38,339 nt of DNA from Virgibacillus sp. LDC-1 (GTDB taxonomy: Bacteria > Bacillota > Bacilli > Bacillales > Amphibacillaceae): contig NZ_JARUVL010000020.1 in the NCBI RefSeq assembly GCF_030137545.1, positions 1,573-39,911 on the forward strand, written 5' to 3'. Below, piece after piece: positions 8,406 to 15,779 of this stretch. Within the stretch, counting starts at the first letter, position 1. Every line of letters begins with the position of its first letter. The notes beneath the pieces were generated by a model, which made no database searches, had not been told where the DNA came from, and saw nothing but the letters and a program-made list of their open reading frames with translations. A program made the translations under genes and the position numbers.

Positions 8406-9629
8406 TTATTCCGAAATCTCAATTGTAACATCATCATATTCACCATCAATGGTAATATTGTCTGGTCCATTGATTTGAACAGGAACTCGATGTCTTCCCA
8501 CATCGAGCCCTGCCACATCAATAGATGCTTTAAAATCATTTGCGGTTAGCTTTCCTACATCCTGTGCTTTTCCAGATACCGTTATATCCATCTTGGGATT
8601 ATCTGGATTTATAAACGAAACCGATTTTCCATTTGCAAGGTTGTCCACCTTTAAACTAATTCCATCTACTTTTCGTGTCTGCTCAAGTTCAATCATTACT
8701 TCAACATCACCGACATTTTTGACAACCGCTCCTTTAGGGAGCTTCAGCTTTGTTTTAATTACACCGGATTGTTGCACGTCAGCCAAATTAATTTCTTCTG
8801 TTTCAATCTTTTCTATCCCTTTTAATACGTTCGACGTGGCAAACACTTCTACTTCTTCCATATTTGCTTTCATCGAGGAAAGCGTATAGCCTGTTGGAAG
8901 CTCTCCTTTTGTCGCAACCGATACCGGCACTTGCTTACTCGGATTATTAATCGTGGCCGATACAACCACATTTTCAGGCTCTATTCTCACACGCAGCTCG
9001 TTTCCTTGGCTATCATATACCTTTACTGGAACCTCACGATTATTAATCGATTCTGTTAAGCCGGCTACATTCACAAAGACTTTAACAATTGAGATTTTAT
9101 CAATAACCGTTTTCGAACTCGTTATCGTTACTGTTTTAGGATTTACTTCGAAATCGCCTAGTTCATAGCCTTCCGGTAACTGCGCTACATTTGTAAAGTC
9201 GACATTAACTTCGTATTCTTGCGATGATCGTTCCTCGATGATAACATCGATTGTTTTCGGTTCAATATATACAGTCAGTCCATCCGCATTCTCATACTCA
9301 ATTTCTACCGTATGCTCTCCTTTTCCAAGTCCTCTTAGATCAACAAACACATCAAAGTTTTGTTGTTTTACTGCTCTTGTAACTGCACTATTCGAGCCTT
9401 CTACAGTAACTGCCACACTTTCAGGTACACCACTCACAACATACCTTTCTCCATCTATGCGAACCTTTACTGGATATTGCTCAATTGTTTGCGTATCACT
9501 CGTATTTCCAAAAAAGCTGTAATCTTTATCAGAGGCGTCATTCTCCGTATACACGACAACGTAAAGTAACAACGCGAAAACTAAGGCAATTGCACGAACA
9601 AACCATTTGCTTTTAAACCAATTATCCAT
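8406..9629 (-). CDS. cdaR: CdaA regulatory protein, YbbR-domain
   Basis: A membrane-anchored extracytoplasmic regulator of the diadenylate cyclase CdaA. The 407-residue protein has one N-terminal TM segment (about 10-25, RAIALVFALLLYVVVY). It is followed by about four YbbR repeats with the recurring pattern of V-V-x-G, LPEGYEL or LPTGYTL and VTVSGKAQDV strands. The ATG at 9629 lies inside cdaA, whose stop codon is at 9622-9624, so the genes overlap by 8 bases and are probably translationally coupled. GGAGGGGG precedes the ATG. A 74-base gap separates it from glmM with no terminator, so one operon is likely. Confidence 0.95.
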   Translation of the reverse strand: MDNWFKSKWFVRAIALVFALLLYVVVYTENDASDKDYSFFGNTSDTQTIEQYPVKVRIDGERYVVSGVPESVAVTVEGSNSAVTRAVKQQNFDVFVDLRGLGKGEHTVEIEYENADGLTVYIEPKTIDVIIEERSSQEYEVNVDFTNVAQLPEGYELGDFEVNPKTVTITSSKTVIDKISIVKVFVNVAGLTESINNREVPVKVYDSQGNELRVRIEPENVVVSATINNPSKQVPVSVATKGELPTGYTLSSMKANMEEVEVFATSNVLKGIEKIETEEINLADVQQSGVIKTKLKLPKGAVVKNVGDVEVMIELEQTRKVDGISLKVDNLANGKSVSFINPDNPKMDITVSGKAQDVGKLTANDFKASIDVAGLDVGRHRVPVQINGPDNITIDGEYDDVTIEISE

Positions 9630-10443
9630 CGTTTTTCCCCCTCCAAGACCAAGATTTTTTTTCAGGGGTCTTTATGTTTAATGCGAGGTTATCATATAGA
9701 AACTGGCGTAATTCATCTTGATCCATTTCTCTGTGCAATTCTCCATTTTTAGTACCTGATACATTTCCTGTTTCCTCTGATACAACAATCGTCAATGCAT
9801 CCGTAACCTCACTAATTCCCATAGCAGCTCGATGTCTTGTTCCAAGTTCCTTGGAAATAAACGGACTTTCCGAAAGCGGTAAATAGCATGCTGCTGCAAC
9901 AATCTTATCTCCTGATATAATAACCGCGCCATCGTGTAGCGGCGTATTCGGAGTAAAGATATTGGTTAACAGCTGGTGTGTAAGCTTTCCGTTGATTGAA
10001 ATACCTGTCTCCACATACTCACCAATTCCCGTTTCCCGCTCAATGGTTATCAATGCGCCAATACGCCGCTTTGCCATGTACGTACAGGATTGAACAATGT
10101 TCTCAATCATCTGTTGGAGAAGCTCTTCCTGGGACTTATTACTTCTAGAAAATAAGTTCCCACGCCCAATCTGTTCTAATGCCCGCCTTAGCTCTGGTTG
10201 AAACAGAATAATGATGACGAGAAAAAACCAATCAAGCACTTGCTTCGTTAAATAATCAATGGTCTGTAGATCAAAAAGCATGCTGACCATTCGTACAGCA
10301 AGCACAACAACAATTCCCTTTAAAAGCTGAATTGCCTTCGTACCTCTAATTAGCATGATTAATTTATATAAAACATACCAGACGAGGCCGATGTCTACAC
10401 CTATTCTAAGCAGATCTATTAAGTTGAATCCCCCATCGAGCAT
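9622..10443 (-). CDS. cdaA: Diadenylate cyclase CdaA (c-di-AMP synthase)
   Basis: CdaA condenses two ATP into c-di-AMP, an essential messenger in most Firmicutes controlling potassium and osmolyte transport. Three N-terminal TM helices (about 10-80) precede a DAC domain with active-site motifs DGA (Asp171-Gly-Ala) and GTRHR (about 201-205), both intact. The frame extends to a GTG two codons earlier (10449), but AAGGA lies directly against that codon and 9 bases before the ATG at 10443. The ATG start gives 273 residues, the length I recall for B. subtilis CdaA. In the canonical arrangement sigW-rsiW lies directly upstream on the same strand. Here a divergent arsR-MFS pair separates them, and cdaA has its own extended -10 promoter. 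Confidence 0.96.
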   Translation of the reverse strand: MLDGGFNLIDLLRIGVDIGLVWYVLYKLIMLIRGTKAIQLLKGIVVVLAVRMVSMLFDLQTIDYLTKQVLDWFFLVIIILFQPELRRALEQIGRGNLFSRSNKSQEELLQQMIENIVQSCTYMAKRRIGALITIERETGIGEYVETGISINGKLTHQLLTNIFTPNTPLHDGAVIISGDKIVAAACYLPLSESPFISKELGTRHRAAMGISEVTDALTIVVSEETGNVSGTKNGELHREMDQDELRQFLYDNLALNIKTPEKKSWSWRGKNDG

Positions 10444-10503
10444 GTTCACACTTCCTTTTCCACTTTAAATATACTTCCCCATCGGTCTAATTCACCGATA
10501 TTT

Positions 10504-10512
10504 ATTATATCA
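10504..10512 (-). promoter_or_regulatory. Extended -10 promoter of cdaA
   Basis: Minus strand TGATATAAT, an extended -10 element (TGn directly before TATAAT), about 60 bases upstream of the cdaA ATG. No good -35 box precedes it, which is common for extended -10 promoters. Confidence 0.5.
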
Positions 10513-10583
10513 TATTTTTTTCTTCTATACGTTTTTTTCCTAATGGCGGACTGGTATTTGCTATATGTTGTACCAAAAAACAG

Positions 10584-10612
10584 TTGTGATAATTATCTAA
10601 TTAGATTATAAT
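10584..10612 (+). promoter_or_regulatory. Promoter of the ArsR-DUF2087 regulator
   Basis: TTGTGA (10584-10589), 17-base spacer, TATAAT (10607-10612). The -10 box is the exact centre of the 30-bp palindrome at 10594-10623, so a repressor bound there would occlude RNA polymerase. Negative autoregulation is the simplest reading. Confidence 0.75.
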
Positions 10613-10623
10613 CTAATTAGATA
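10594..10623. promoter_or_regulatory. Perfect 30-bp palindromic operator upstream of arsR-type gene
   Basis: Two copies of the self-complementary 12-mer ATCTAATTAGAT flank a TATA centre, and the whole 30-bp site is a perfect palindrome. A related 14-bp palindrome lies before the MFS gene. The presumed ligand is the ArsR-family protein encoded immediately downstream. Confidence 0.8.
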
Positions 10624-10645
10624 GAATGTAAGGAGGAGCTTTTAC

Positions 10646-11218
10646 ATGCAGCTCGATCGAATTGTTCAATTTCATAAAACAGTTGGCGATAAAACAAGGC
10701 TACAAATCATCGCACTCTTAAAACAGGGACCGCTTCATGGTCAAGCGATTTCAGGAAAGCTTGGATTAACACCCGCAACCATTTCCTATCACATCAATAA
10801 ACTTAGAGAAATCGATGTTATTTTTGAGCGTCGAGATAAAAACACGATTTATTTTAACTTAAATGAAAAAAAACTCACTGCCTTAGCGGAAGCTATCTTA
10901 AAGTTAGGAGGAGATGAAACGATGGATTCCATTTCCATTACCGCTGCTGATAAACAGCATGTACTTACTAATTTCTTTACGAAGGATGGCAAGCTAAAAA
11001 ACATCCCAGCACAGCGCAAAAAAAAACTTATTGTATTAGAGCATCTCGTGCAAGGTCTCAGAATGGGAGTAGATTATCCAGAGAAGGAAATAAACACCTA
11101 TATCAAACAGTTTCATGAAGATTTCGCTACCATTCGACGGGAGTTCATTATGTGTCAATTTATGACACGTGATAAAGGGATCTATCAGCTTAATCCAAAG
11201 GAGCTCTGGCCGATATAA
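10646..11218 (+). CDS. ArsR-family winged-helix regulator with C-terminal DUF2087
   Basis: Predicted transcriptional repressor. Residues about 1-85 form an ArsR-type winged helix (VGDKTRLQIIALL, then recognition helix LTPATISYHINKL). Residues about 105-185 match the DUF2087 pattern: FFTKDGKLKNIPAQRKKK, GVDYPEKEIN, RREFIMCQF, then a C-terminal YQLNP. I see no cysteine or histidine cluster typical of metal-sensing ArsR proteins, so a metal ligand is unlikely. ATG with AAGGAGG upstream. It is divergent from cdaA and followed by a terminator and then an MFS transporter preceded by the same operator sequence. The transporter is therefore the likely regulated target. The inducer is unknown. Confidence 0.85.
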   Translation: MQLDRIVQFHKTVGDKTRLQIIALLKQGPLHGQAISGKLGLTPATISYHINKLREIDVIFERRDKNTIYFNLNEKKLTALAEAILKLGGDETMDSISITAADKQHVLTNFFTKDGKLKNIPAQRKKKLIVLEHLVQGLRMGVDYPEKEINTYIKQFHEDFATIRREFIMCQFMTRDKGIYQLNPKELWPI

Positions 11219-11241
11219 TTCGATAGATATAGCGAATCTCT

Positions 11242-11275
11242 AAACTCGCTCTTTGCAGTTAGCGAGTTTTCTTTT
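11242..11275 (+). terminator. Terminator after the ArsR-DUF2087 gene
   Basis: AAACTCGCT (11242-11250) pairs with AGCGAGTTT (11261-11269), followed by TTTTCTTTT. It lies just upstream of the second operator, so the MFS gene probably has its own promoter. Confidence 0.8.
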
Positions 11276-11278
11276 CCC

Positions 11279-11292
11279 TATCTAATTAGATA
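11279..11292. promoter_or_regulatory. Second ArsR operator, upstream of the MFS gene
   Basis: TATCTAATTAGATA is a perfect 14-bp palindrome and equals one half of the 30-bp operator upstream of the regulator gene. Two further partial copies (AAATTAGATA, AAATTAGAAA) follow within 40 bases, before the MFS start codon. No clear -35/-10 pair could be assigned. Confidence 0.7.
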
Positions 11293-11336
11293 GTTATTAA
11301 ATTAGATAATCATTAAATTAGAAAGGAATTAATAAA

Positions 11337-12563
11337 ATGAAAAATTGGATGGCTTGGAAGGAAGAGGCCAATTATCAAAAGCTGTTTTGGGCAGGACTGG
11401 CGAACGGAATCGGCAATCGGTTTAATCAGGTCGCTTTGCTCTCCCTTCTCTACATGCTCACAGAATCAGGAATCGCCATTGGCCTTTACTTTACAATACG
11501 AATGGTTCCATTTCTTGTCATGGCACCATTAGGAGGAATGCTAGCTGATAAATTTTCTAAAAAAGCGCTTTTAATTACAATCGATGTTATTCGCATCCCA
11601 ATTGCGCTTCTGCCTTTAGTTGTTCATCATCCTGATGTGCTATGGATTGCCTATCTTGGTGTTTTTCTTCTTGCTACTGGGGAAGCAATGTATGCTCCAG
11701 TAAGAATGGCAACCATTCCAGCGATCGTTAAACAAGATAAATTATTATATATCAATGCAATCGAGCAAATTATGCTTGGCGCTGTACTCGTAGTTGGATC
11801 AACAACTGGAGGCGTTATCGCTTTCCTGCTTGGTAGCTATGTCCCGTTTATTCTTCATGCATTCACGTTTCTTGTTTCTGCCTTACTTCTATCAAACGTC
11901 CGAATAAAGAAGGTTAAACAGCAAAAAAGACAGACTCCAAACGAGAAACGACCTTCAAGCTGGAAGCTCGTAATCGGCTCTTCTGCACTAATTATGTTTC
12001 TATTTATGGAATTAACGATGCCATTAGCAAATGGAATCGATAACGTGCTTATTAGTGTTTATGCATTAGATGTATTTAACATGGGGGATATTGGTGTAGG
12101 GTTGATGTATGGATTTCTTGGCTTAGGCTTTATCATTAGCTCCTTTTTTTCACATCACTTAAAGAACAGACTCATTTCTCTTATCGTTCTTTTTATTGCG
12201 TTTGAAGGAATCGGTCATCTATTATTAAGCATATCACCGACATTTGTGTCGACGCTTTTTATCGTATTCGGCATTACACTCGCTGGTGGTATCAGCAATA
12301 TTTGTTTAAGTACGATTATCATGAAGCTTGTTCCTGCCTCCTACCAAGGGAGTTTTTTTGGACTTACGCAAATGATATCAAATACAACCCTTGGAATCAT
12401 GATGGGAGTTGCTGGCTTTTTACTTGAAATGTTCACTCCTCGTCAGCTCAGTCTACTTGTTGGCTGTATGTACGTATTTTTTTCTTTGCTTTATGGATTC
12501 ATGTTTTCCCGACTTTCGCTTAAAACAGAAAAAAGAAAGCTAGCTCGAACGGAACGGCTCTAA
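11337..12563 (+). CDS. Major facilitator superfamily transporter (probable drug/metabolite exporter)
   Basis: A 408-residue integral membrane protein with about 10-12 hydrophobic segments. The MFS motif A (GGMLADKFSKKALL) lies between TM2 and TM3, and a charged central cytoplasmic loop (KKVKQQKRQ, about residues 195-210) separates the two halves. Proteins of this type export drugs, siderophores or other small molecules by proton antiport; the substrate cannot be read from sequence. ATG start with GAAAGGA upstream. It shares an operator sequence with the preceding ArsR-DUF2087 gene, which suggests repressor-controlled efflux. It ends at a bidirectional terminator facing rsiW. Confidence 0.88.
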   Translation: MKNWMAWKEEANYQKLFWAGLANGIGNRFNQVALLSLLYMLTESGIAIGLYFTIRMVPFLVMAPLGGMLADKFSKKALLITIDVIRIPIALLPLVVHHPDVLWIAYLGVFLLATGEAMYAPVRMATIPAIVKQDKLLYINAIEQIMLGAVLVVGSTTGGVIAFLLGSYVPFILHAFTFLVSALLLSNVRIKKVKQQKRQTPNEKRPSSWKLVIGSSALIMFLFMELTMPLANGIDNVLISVYALDVFNMGDIGVGLMYGFLGLGFIISSFFSHHLKNRLISLIVLFIAFEGIGHLLLSISPTFVSTLFIVFGITLAGGISNICLSTIIMKLVPASYQGSFFGLTQMISNTTLGIMMGVAGFLLEMFTPRQLSLLVGCMYVFFSLLYGFMFSRLSLKTEKRKLARTERL

Positions 12564-12599
12564 TCAAAATCAATCCGGGAATGCACTCGTAAACAGCAA

Positions 12600-12623
12600 A
12601 AAACCCGGGATATCCCGGGTTTT
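12600..12623. terminator. Bidirectional terminator between the MFS gene and rsiW
   Basis: The perfect palindrome AAAACCCGGG/CCCGGGTTTT with an AT..AT loop lies between two convergent genes. T runs on both strands allow it to serve both. Confidence 0.9.
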
Positions 12624-12625
12624 AC

Positions 12626-13261
12626 TTAATCAAAGGAAAATAGAACTTTAAAGAAATTCTTTGTGTTATACCATACCCATTCGAAGATGCGATCTACATT
12701 CTCAAACTCTCCGTTCACTTCACCAACAGATGCCATTAATCCTTCGCCTGGCGTTTCGTCTTGAATGAGCTTTCCATTAATTAACGTAACATTTCCATCA
12801 ACGGTTCCATCAATCTTTAAGTTTCCGTTTTTAACAACTAAATCCCCTTCAACGATTACCCCTTCAGGTACGATAACCGTATCCCCTTCAATAATTAAAT
12901 TCTCTTGCTTCGAGACTACGAGCTTCGAATCTTGGTGCCATGCGGAAAACACCCCGGAGAACATGAAAACAAAAAATATCGCCGCGGCTGTTAAAATTGG
13001 ATGCATTTTAAACCAACGAATATACTTCATCCGCTTCTTTTCCGTCGGTAACTTTTCCATGACACCTTGTACGAAATCAGCTGGTGCTGTCATCGGTTCT
13101 GTTGATTTAACCAATGTAATCGTTCGTTTTAGTTCATGAAAATGCTGCTGACAATCCGGACAGCCCTCGAGATGGACACGTAATTCCTTCTGTTCTACTT
13201 TCGTTAGATCTCCATCCAAATATTTATGCATTAATTCCACTGCTTCTTTTACACAATTCAA
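12626..13261 (-). CDS. rsiW: Anti-sigma-W factor RsiW
   Basis: A membrane-anchored anti-sigma factor that holds SigW inactive until regulated proteolysis (PrsW, RasP and Clp in B. subtilis) releases it. The N-terminal zinc anti-sigma domain has H-x3-C-x2-C (HLEGCPDC, about 30-37). One TM segment (about 87-107, HPILTAAAIFFVFMF) follows, then an extracytoplasmic part (VIVPEGVIVEGDLVVKNG, WVWYNTKNFF). The frame opens with GTG at 13270, but AAAGGAG almost touches that codon. The TTG at 13261 is about 10 bases past the Shine-Dalgarno and gives an N-terminus aligning with B. subtilis MSC..., so it is preferred. It lies 15 bases after sigW and is cotranscribed. Confidence 0.92.
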   Translation of the reverse strand: MNCVKEAVELMHKYLDGDLTKVEQKELRVHLEGCPDCQQHFHELKRTITLVKSTEPMTAPADFVQGVMEKLPTEKKRMKYIRWFKMHPILTAAAIFFVFMFSGVFSAWHQDSKLVVSKQENLIIEGDTVIVPEGVIVEGDLVVKNGNLKIDGTVDGNVTLINGKLIQDETPGEGLMASVGEVNGEFENVDRIFEWVWYNTKNFFKVLFSFD

Positions 13262-13276
13262 GTGGATCACACTCCT

Positions 13277-13840
13277 TTACACATGACGAAGCTTTTTTCT
13301 TAAAGCTTCCCTTCCTCTATGGATGCGTGTTTTTACCGTCCCTAAGGGGATATCCATAATTTCACTGATTTCTTGAAGGGAAAACTCTTCTAAATAACGC
13401 AACATAATAATACCACGGTATTTTGGTGGTAGTGCTGCGATCTCTTGATGAATATAGCTTTGCAATTCAAGACTTTGCACTTCATCCTCTGGCAGCTGGT
13501 CATCAGCGGCTAGTTGAGAATACATATCCAATCCATCCGTTCCTTGAATTTCTGCATCCAAGTAATAATCCGGTTTTCGTTTTCGAAGACGATCAATTGT
13601 TAAATTCGTCGCGATCCGATACAACCATGTGGAAAATTTTCGTTTTTCATCATAAGAATGGATGTTTACATATGCTCGAACAAATGCTTCTTGAGCTATA
13701 TCCTCCGCTTCGTGCGCATTACCTAGCATCCGAAAACAATGCTGATAAATCTTGTGCTGATAGAATAATACCACGTCCTCAAACGCAGCCTGATCCCCTT
13801 TTTTCACCTGGATAATTTTCTCTCTAATCATTAGCTCCAT
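13277..13840 (-). CDS. sigW: ECF RNA polymerase sigma factor SigW
   Basis: Extracytoplasmic-function sigma factor controlling the cell-envelope and antibiotic stress regulon. The 187-residue protein has region 2 (about 20-90, including YQHKIYQHCFRMLGNAHEAEDIAQEAF in two parts around the -10 recognition helix, and FSTWLYRIATNL) and region 4 (about 125-185, LPPKYRGIIMLRYLEEFS, GTVKTRIHRGR). It closely matches B. subtilis SigW, including DYYLDAE. ATG start with GGAGG upstream. A near-perfect SigW-type promoter precedes it, so autoregulation is very likely. rsiW follows in the same operon. Confidence 0.97.
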   Translation of the reverse strand: MELMIREKIIQVKKGDQAAFEDVVLFYQHKIYQHCFRMLGNAHEAEDIAQEAFVRAYVNIHSYDEKRKFSTWLYRIATNLTIDRLRKRKPDYYLDAEIQGTDGLDMYSQLAADDQLPEDEVQSLELQSYIHQEIAALPPKYRGIIMLRYLEEFSLQEISEIMDIPLGTVKTRIHRGREALRKKLRHV

Positions 13841-13875
13841 ATTTAGTACCTCCGCTAACTATGCGGTATTTGTAA

Positions 13876-13901
13876 TACGGTCAATCACACAATAGGTTTC
13901 A
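13876..13901 (-). promoter_or_regulatory. SigW autoregulatory promoter
   Basis: Minus strand: -35 TGAAAC (13896-13901), exactly 16 bases, -10 CGTA (13876-13879). This is the SigW consensus, about 35 bases upstream of the sigW start codon. Confidence 0.9.
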
Positions 13902-14000
13902 TAAAAAGAAAAAAAGTTTAAATTTGTTCATAAATAGGCCTGTATTTCCAGCCCGAAAACATGTAAGGAAATTTTTTCTATAAAAATTAAATGTTTACTA

Positions 14001-14029
14001 TTGCAAAATAATGGATAATTCCATATTAT
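14001..14029 (+). promoter_or_regulatory. Promoter of the spo0E-like gene
   Basis: TTGCAA (14001-14006), 17-base spacer, TATTAT (14024-14029). The spacer contains a small ATGGA-TAAT-TCCAT palindrome that could be a regulator site. Confidence 0.6.
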
Positions 14030-14055
14030 AGTATACTGAATAGGAGGATAGTACA

Positions 14056-14217
14056 GTGTGCAATAGTTTATTAAAAGAAATAGAACAATGTAGGGAAAAA
14101 ATGATTGCACTTGGCGCTTTATATGGGTTAACAGCTGATATTGTTGTCCAATATAGTAAAAGACTAGATGACCTTCTGAACGAATATCAAAAAAAATTTA
14201 AAGTTGTCCAAGAGTAA
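14056..14217 (+). CDS. Spo0E-family aspartyl-phosphate phosphatase (53 aa)
   Basis: A short gene with GTG start and AGGAGG 8 bases upstream, encoding 53 residues (MCNSLLKEIEQCREKMIALG...). It shows the two-helix Spo0E/YisI/YnzD pattern: a first helix with I-E-x-C/R-x-x-M and a second with the signature S-x-x-L-D (SKRLDDLL). Members of this family dephosphorylate Spo0A-P and restrain entry into sporulation. It stands alone between ktr and sigW, has its own promoter and is followed by a terminator. Family assignment is good; the target response regulator is inferred. Confidence 0.85.
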   Translation: MCNSLLKEIEQCREKMIALGALYGLTADIVVQYSKRLDDLLNEYQKKFKVVQE

Positions 14218-14266
14218 TCTATTTCCGACAGCTGCTTAGAAAATACATAAAGATAAAAAATAGGGT

Positions 14267-14309
14267 AAAAAAGACATTGACTTTCCTTGTGAAATCGAAT
14301 GTCTTTTTT
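14267..14309. terminator. Terminator between spo0E-like gene and ktr gene
   Basis: AAAAAAGACATT (14267-14278) pairs with AATGTCTTTTTT (from 14298). The stem has A/T runs on both sides and lies between two convergent genes, so it may act in both directions. Confidence 0.8.
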
Positions 14310-14345
14310 CATGATGCATTTGGAATCAATTCTAACCGGAGCAAA

Positions 14346-15671
14346 TTACCCCACAAAAAGATCCTCACTAGGGTAACGAACATGTGACTCTTTGGAGCGA
14401 GCTAATGAGAACATTAAGGTTAACGGACCGAGCTTGCCGATAAACATCATAAATGCAATGAGTCCTTTCCCAAGGTCGGATAAATCTCCTGTAATTCCCA
14501 TGGATAGCCCTACTGTTCCAAATGCAGAAACAGCCTCAAAGGCGATTTGGAGAAGTGGTTTCTCTTCTGTTAAGCTTAACAAAAAAATTGCACAAAAAAT
14601 GAAAACGAAGCTAATCGTTAAAATGGCTAGTGCCTTGATAACTAAGTTCATTTCAATTCGACGCTCCTGAATTTCCACTTCTTTTCTTCCTCTTAGAAAA
14701 GAGCTAACAGTTAAGGCAATAATAATAAACGTCGTTAATTTTATTCCCCCGGCAGTAGAGGTTGATCCTCCTCCAATAAACATTAAAACAAGCATCACTA
14801 GAATAGTAGATTCATGAAGCTCACCAATGTTTATTGTATTAAAGCCAGCCGTTCTTGGTGTAATCGCCTGAAAATAAGAAGCTAATAGTTTTTCTCCTAT
14901 CGGGCTCGTACCGATCGTAGCTGTGTTTCCATATTCCAATAAAAAGATAACAATCATAGCGAGAACATTAAGCACGATCGTTCCAACAATCATTACTTTG
15001 GTATGCAGTGTAAATGCTCGAAAGGAGCGCTTTTGCCATACATCCGCCAGCACTGTAAAACCAAGCCCACCAGCAATAATCAATAGACTTATCATTAAGT
15101 TAATTACCGGATCAGCAGCATAGCCTGCTAAACTATCTGACCAAATAGAAAAGCCCGCATTATTAAATGCAGAGATAGCATGAAAAATGCTAACATACAA
15201 TCCATGTCCGAAGCCAAATTCAGGAACCCAGCGAAAAGCAAGAATAATAACCCCAACGAATTCAATGATAAGCGAATAAAGAAGGAGCTTTTTTACAAGT
15301 CCTATTATGCCGCCGAATTTTGAGTGATTTAATGCTTGCCCAACGATCAACCGCTGCTTTATTCCAAGCCGTTTACCGAGCAGCATAAAAAGGAGTACGG
15401 CAAACGACATGATACCTAGACCACCTAATTGGATAAGCAACAGGATAACAAGCTGCCCAAACATGGTAAAAGAAGAGCCGGTATCGACAACGGCTAAGCC
15501 CGTCACGGTTACTGCAGAAGTACTTGTAAAGATGGCATCAATCCAGCTTAAATGTGTATGAGATGCAATAGGTAATTTCAACAAAATTGACCCTACTAAG
15601 ATCAATCCAATGATGATAAGTAATAAAAATTGAGGCGGCTGTAGCTTTAGCCGCTCATGATATATCCCCAT
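14346..15671 (-). CDS. Ktr-type potassium transporter membrane subunit (KtrB/KtrD)
   Basis: A membrane subunit for sodium-coupled or gated potassium uptake, which in the family works with a cytoplasmic KtrA/KtrC RCK ring. The 441-residue protein has the four M1-P-M2 repeats of the Trk/Ktr/HKT superfamily. Filter-like P-loop motifs are TSTSAVTVTGL, ISAFNNAGFS, ITPRTAGFN and VSAFGTVGLS, and the gating-loop region is GGGSTSTAGG. ATG start with AGGGG 7 bases upstream. No ktrA/ktrC is adjacent, as is usual for ktrD. I looked for a c-di-AMP (ydaO/yuaA) riboswitch in the 100-base leader and saw none. Whether it is KtrB or KtrD cannot be settled from the sequence. Confidence 0.9.
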   Translation of the reverse strand: MGIYHERLKLQPPQFLLLIIIGLILVGSILLKLPIASHTHLSWIDAIFTSTSAVTVTGLAVVDTGSSFTMFGQLVILLLIQLGGLGIMSFAVLLFMLLGKRLGIKQRLIVGQALNHSKFGGIIGLVKKLLLYSLIIEFVGVIILAFRWVPEFGFGHGLYVSIFHAISAFNNAGFSIWSDSLAGYAADPVINLMISLLIIAGGLGFTVLADVWQKRSFRAFTLHTKVMIVGTIVLNVLAMIVIFLLEYGNTATIGTSPIGEKLLASYFQAITPRTAGFNTINIGELHESTILVMLVLMFIGGGSTSTAGGIKLTTFIIIALTVSSFLRGRKEVEIQERRIEMNLVIKALAILTISFVFIFCAIFLLSLTEEKPLLQIAFEAVSAFGTVGLSMGITGDLSDLGKGLIAFMMFIGKLGPLTLMFSLARSKESHVRYPSEDLFVG

Positions 15672-15779
15672 GGGCTATCCCCTCTATGTTCGAACAACTA
15701 TAGCGCTTCATCTCTAAATCTAGTTAGATGCCCATATCATACGCTCATTTTTTAAACCTGTAAAGACTCTTTTTGACAT

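Noticed and set aside
13928-14110. 60-codon minus-strand ORF upstream of sigW
   Set aside because: It overlaps the spo0E-like gene and its promoter on the other strand and has no ribosome binding site.
15672-15779. c-di-AMP (ydaO-type) riboswitch in front of the ktr gene
   Set aside because: The region is too short and none of the conserved core segments are present.
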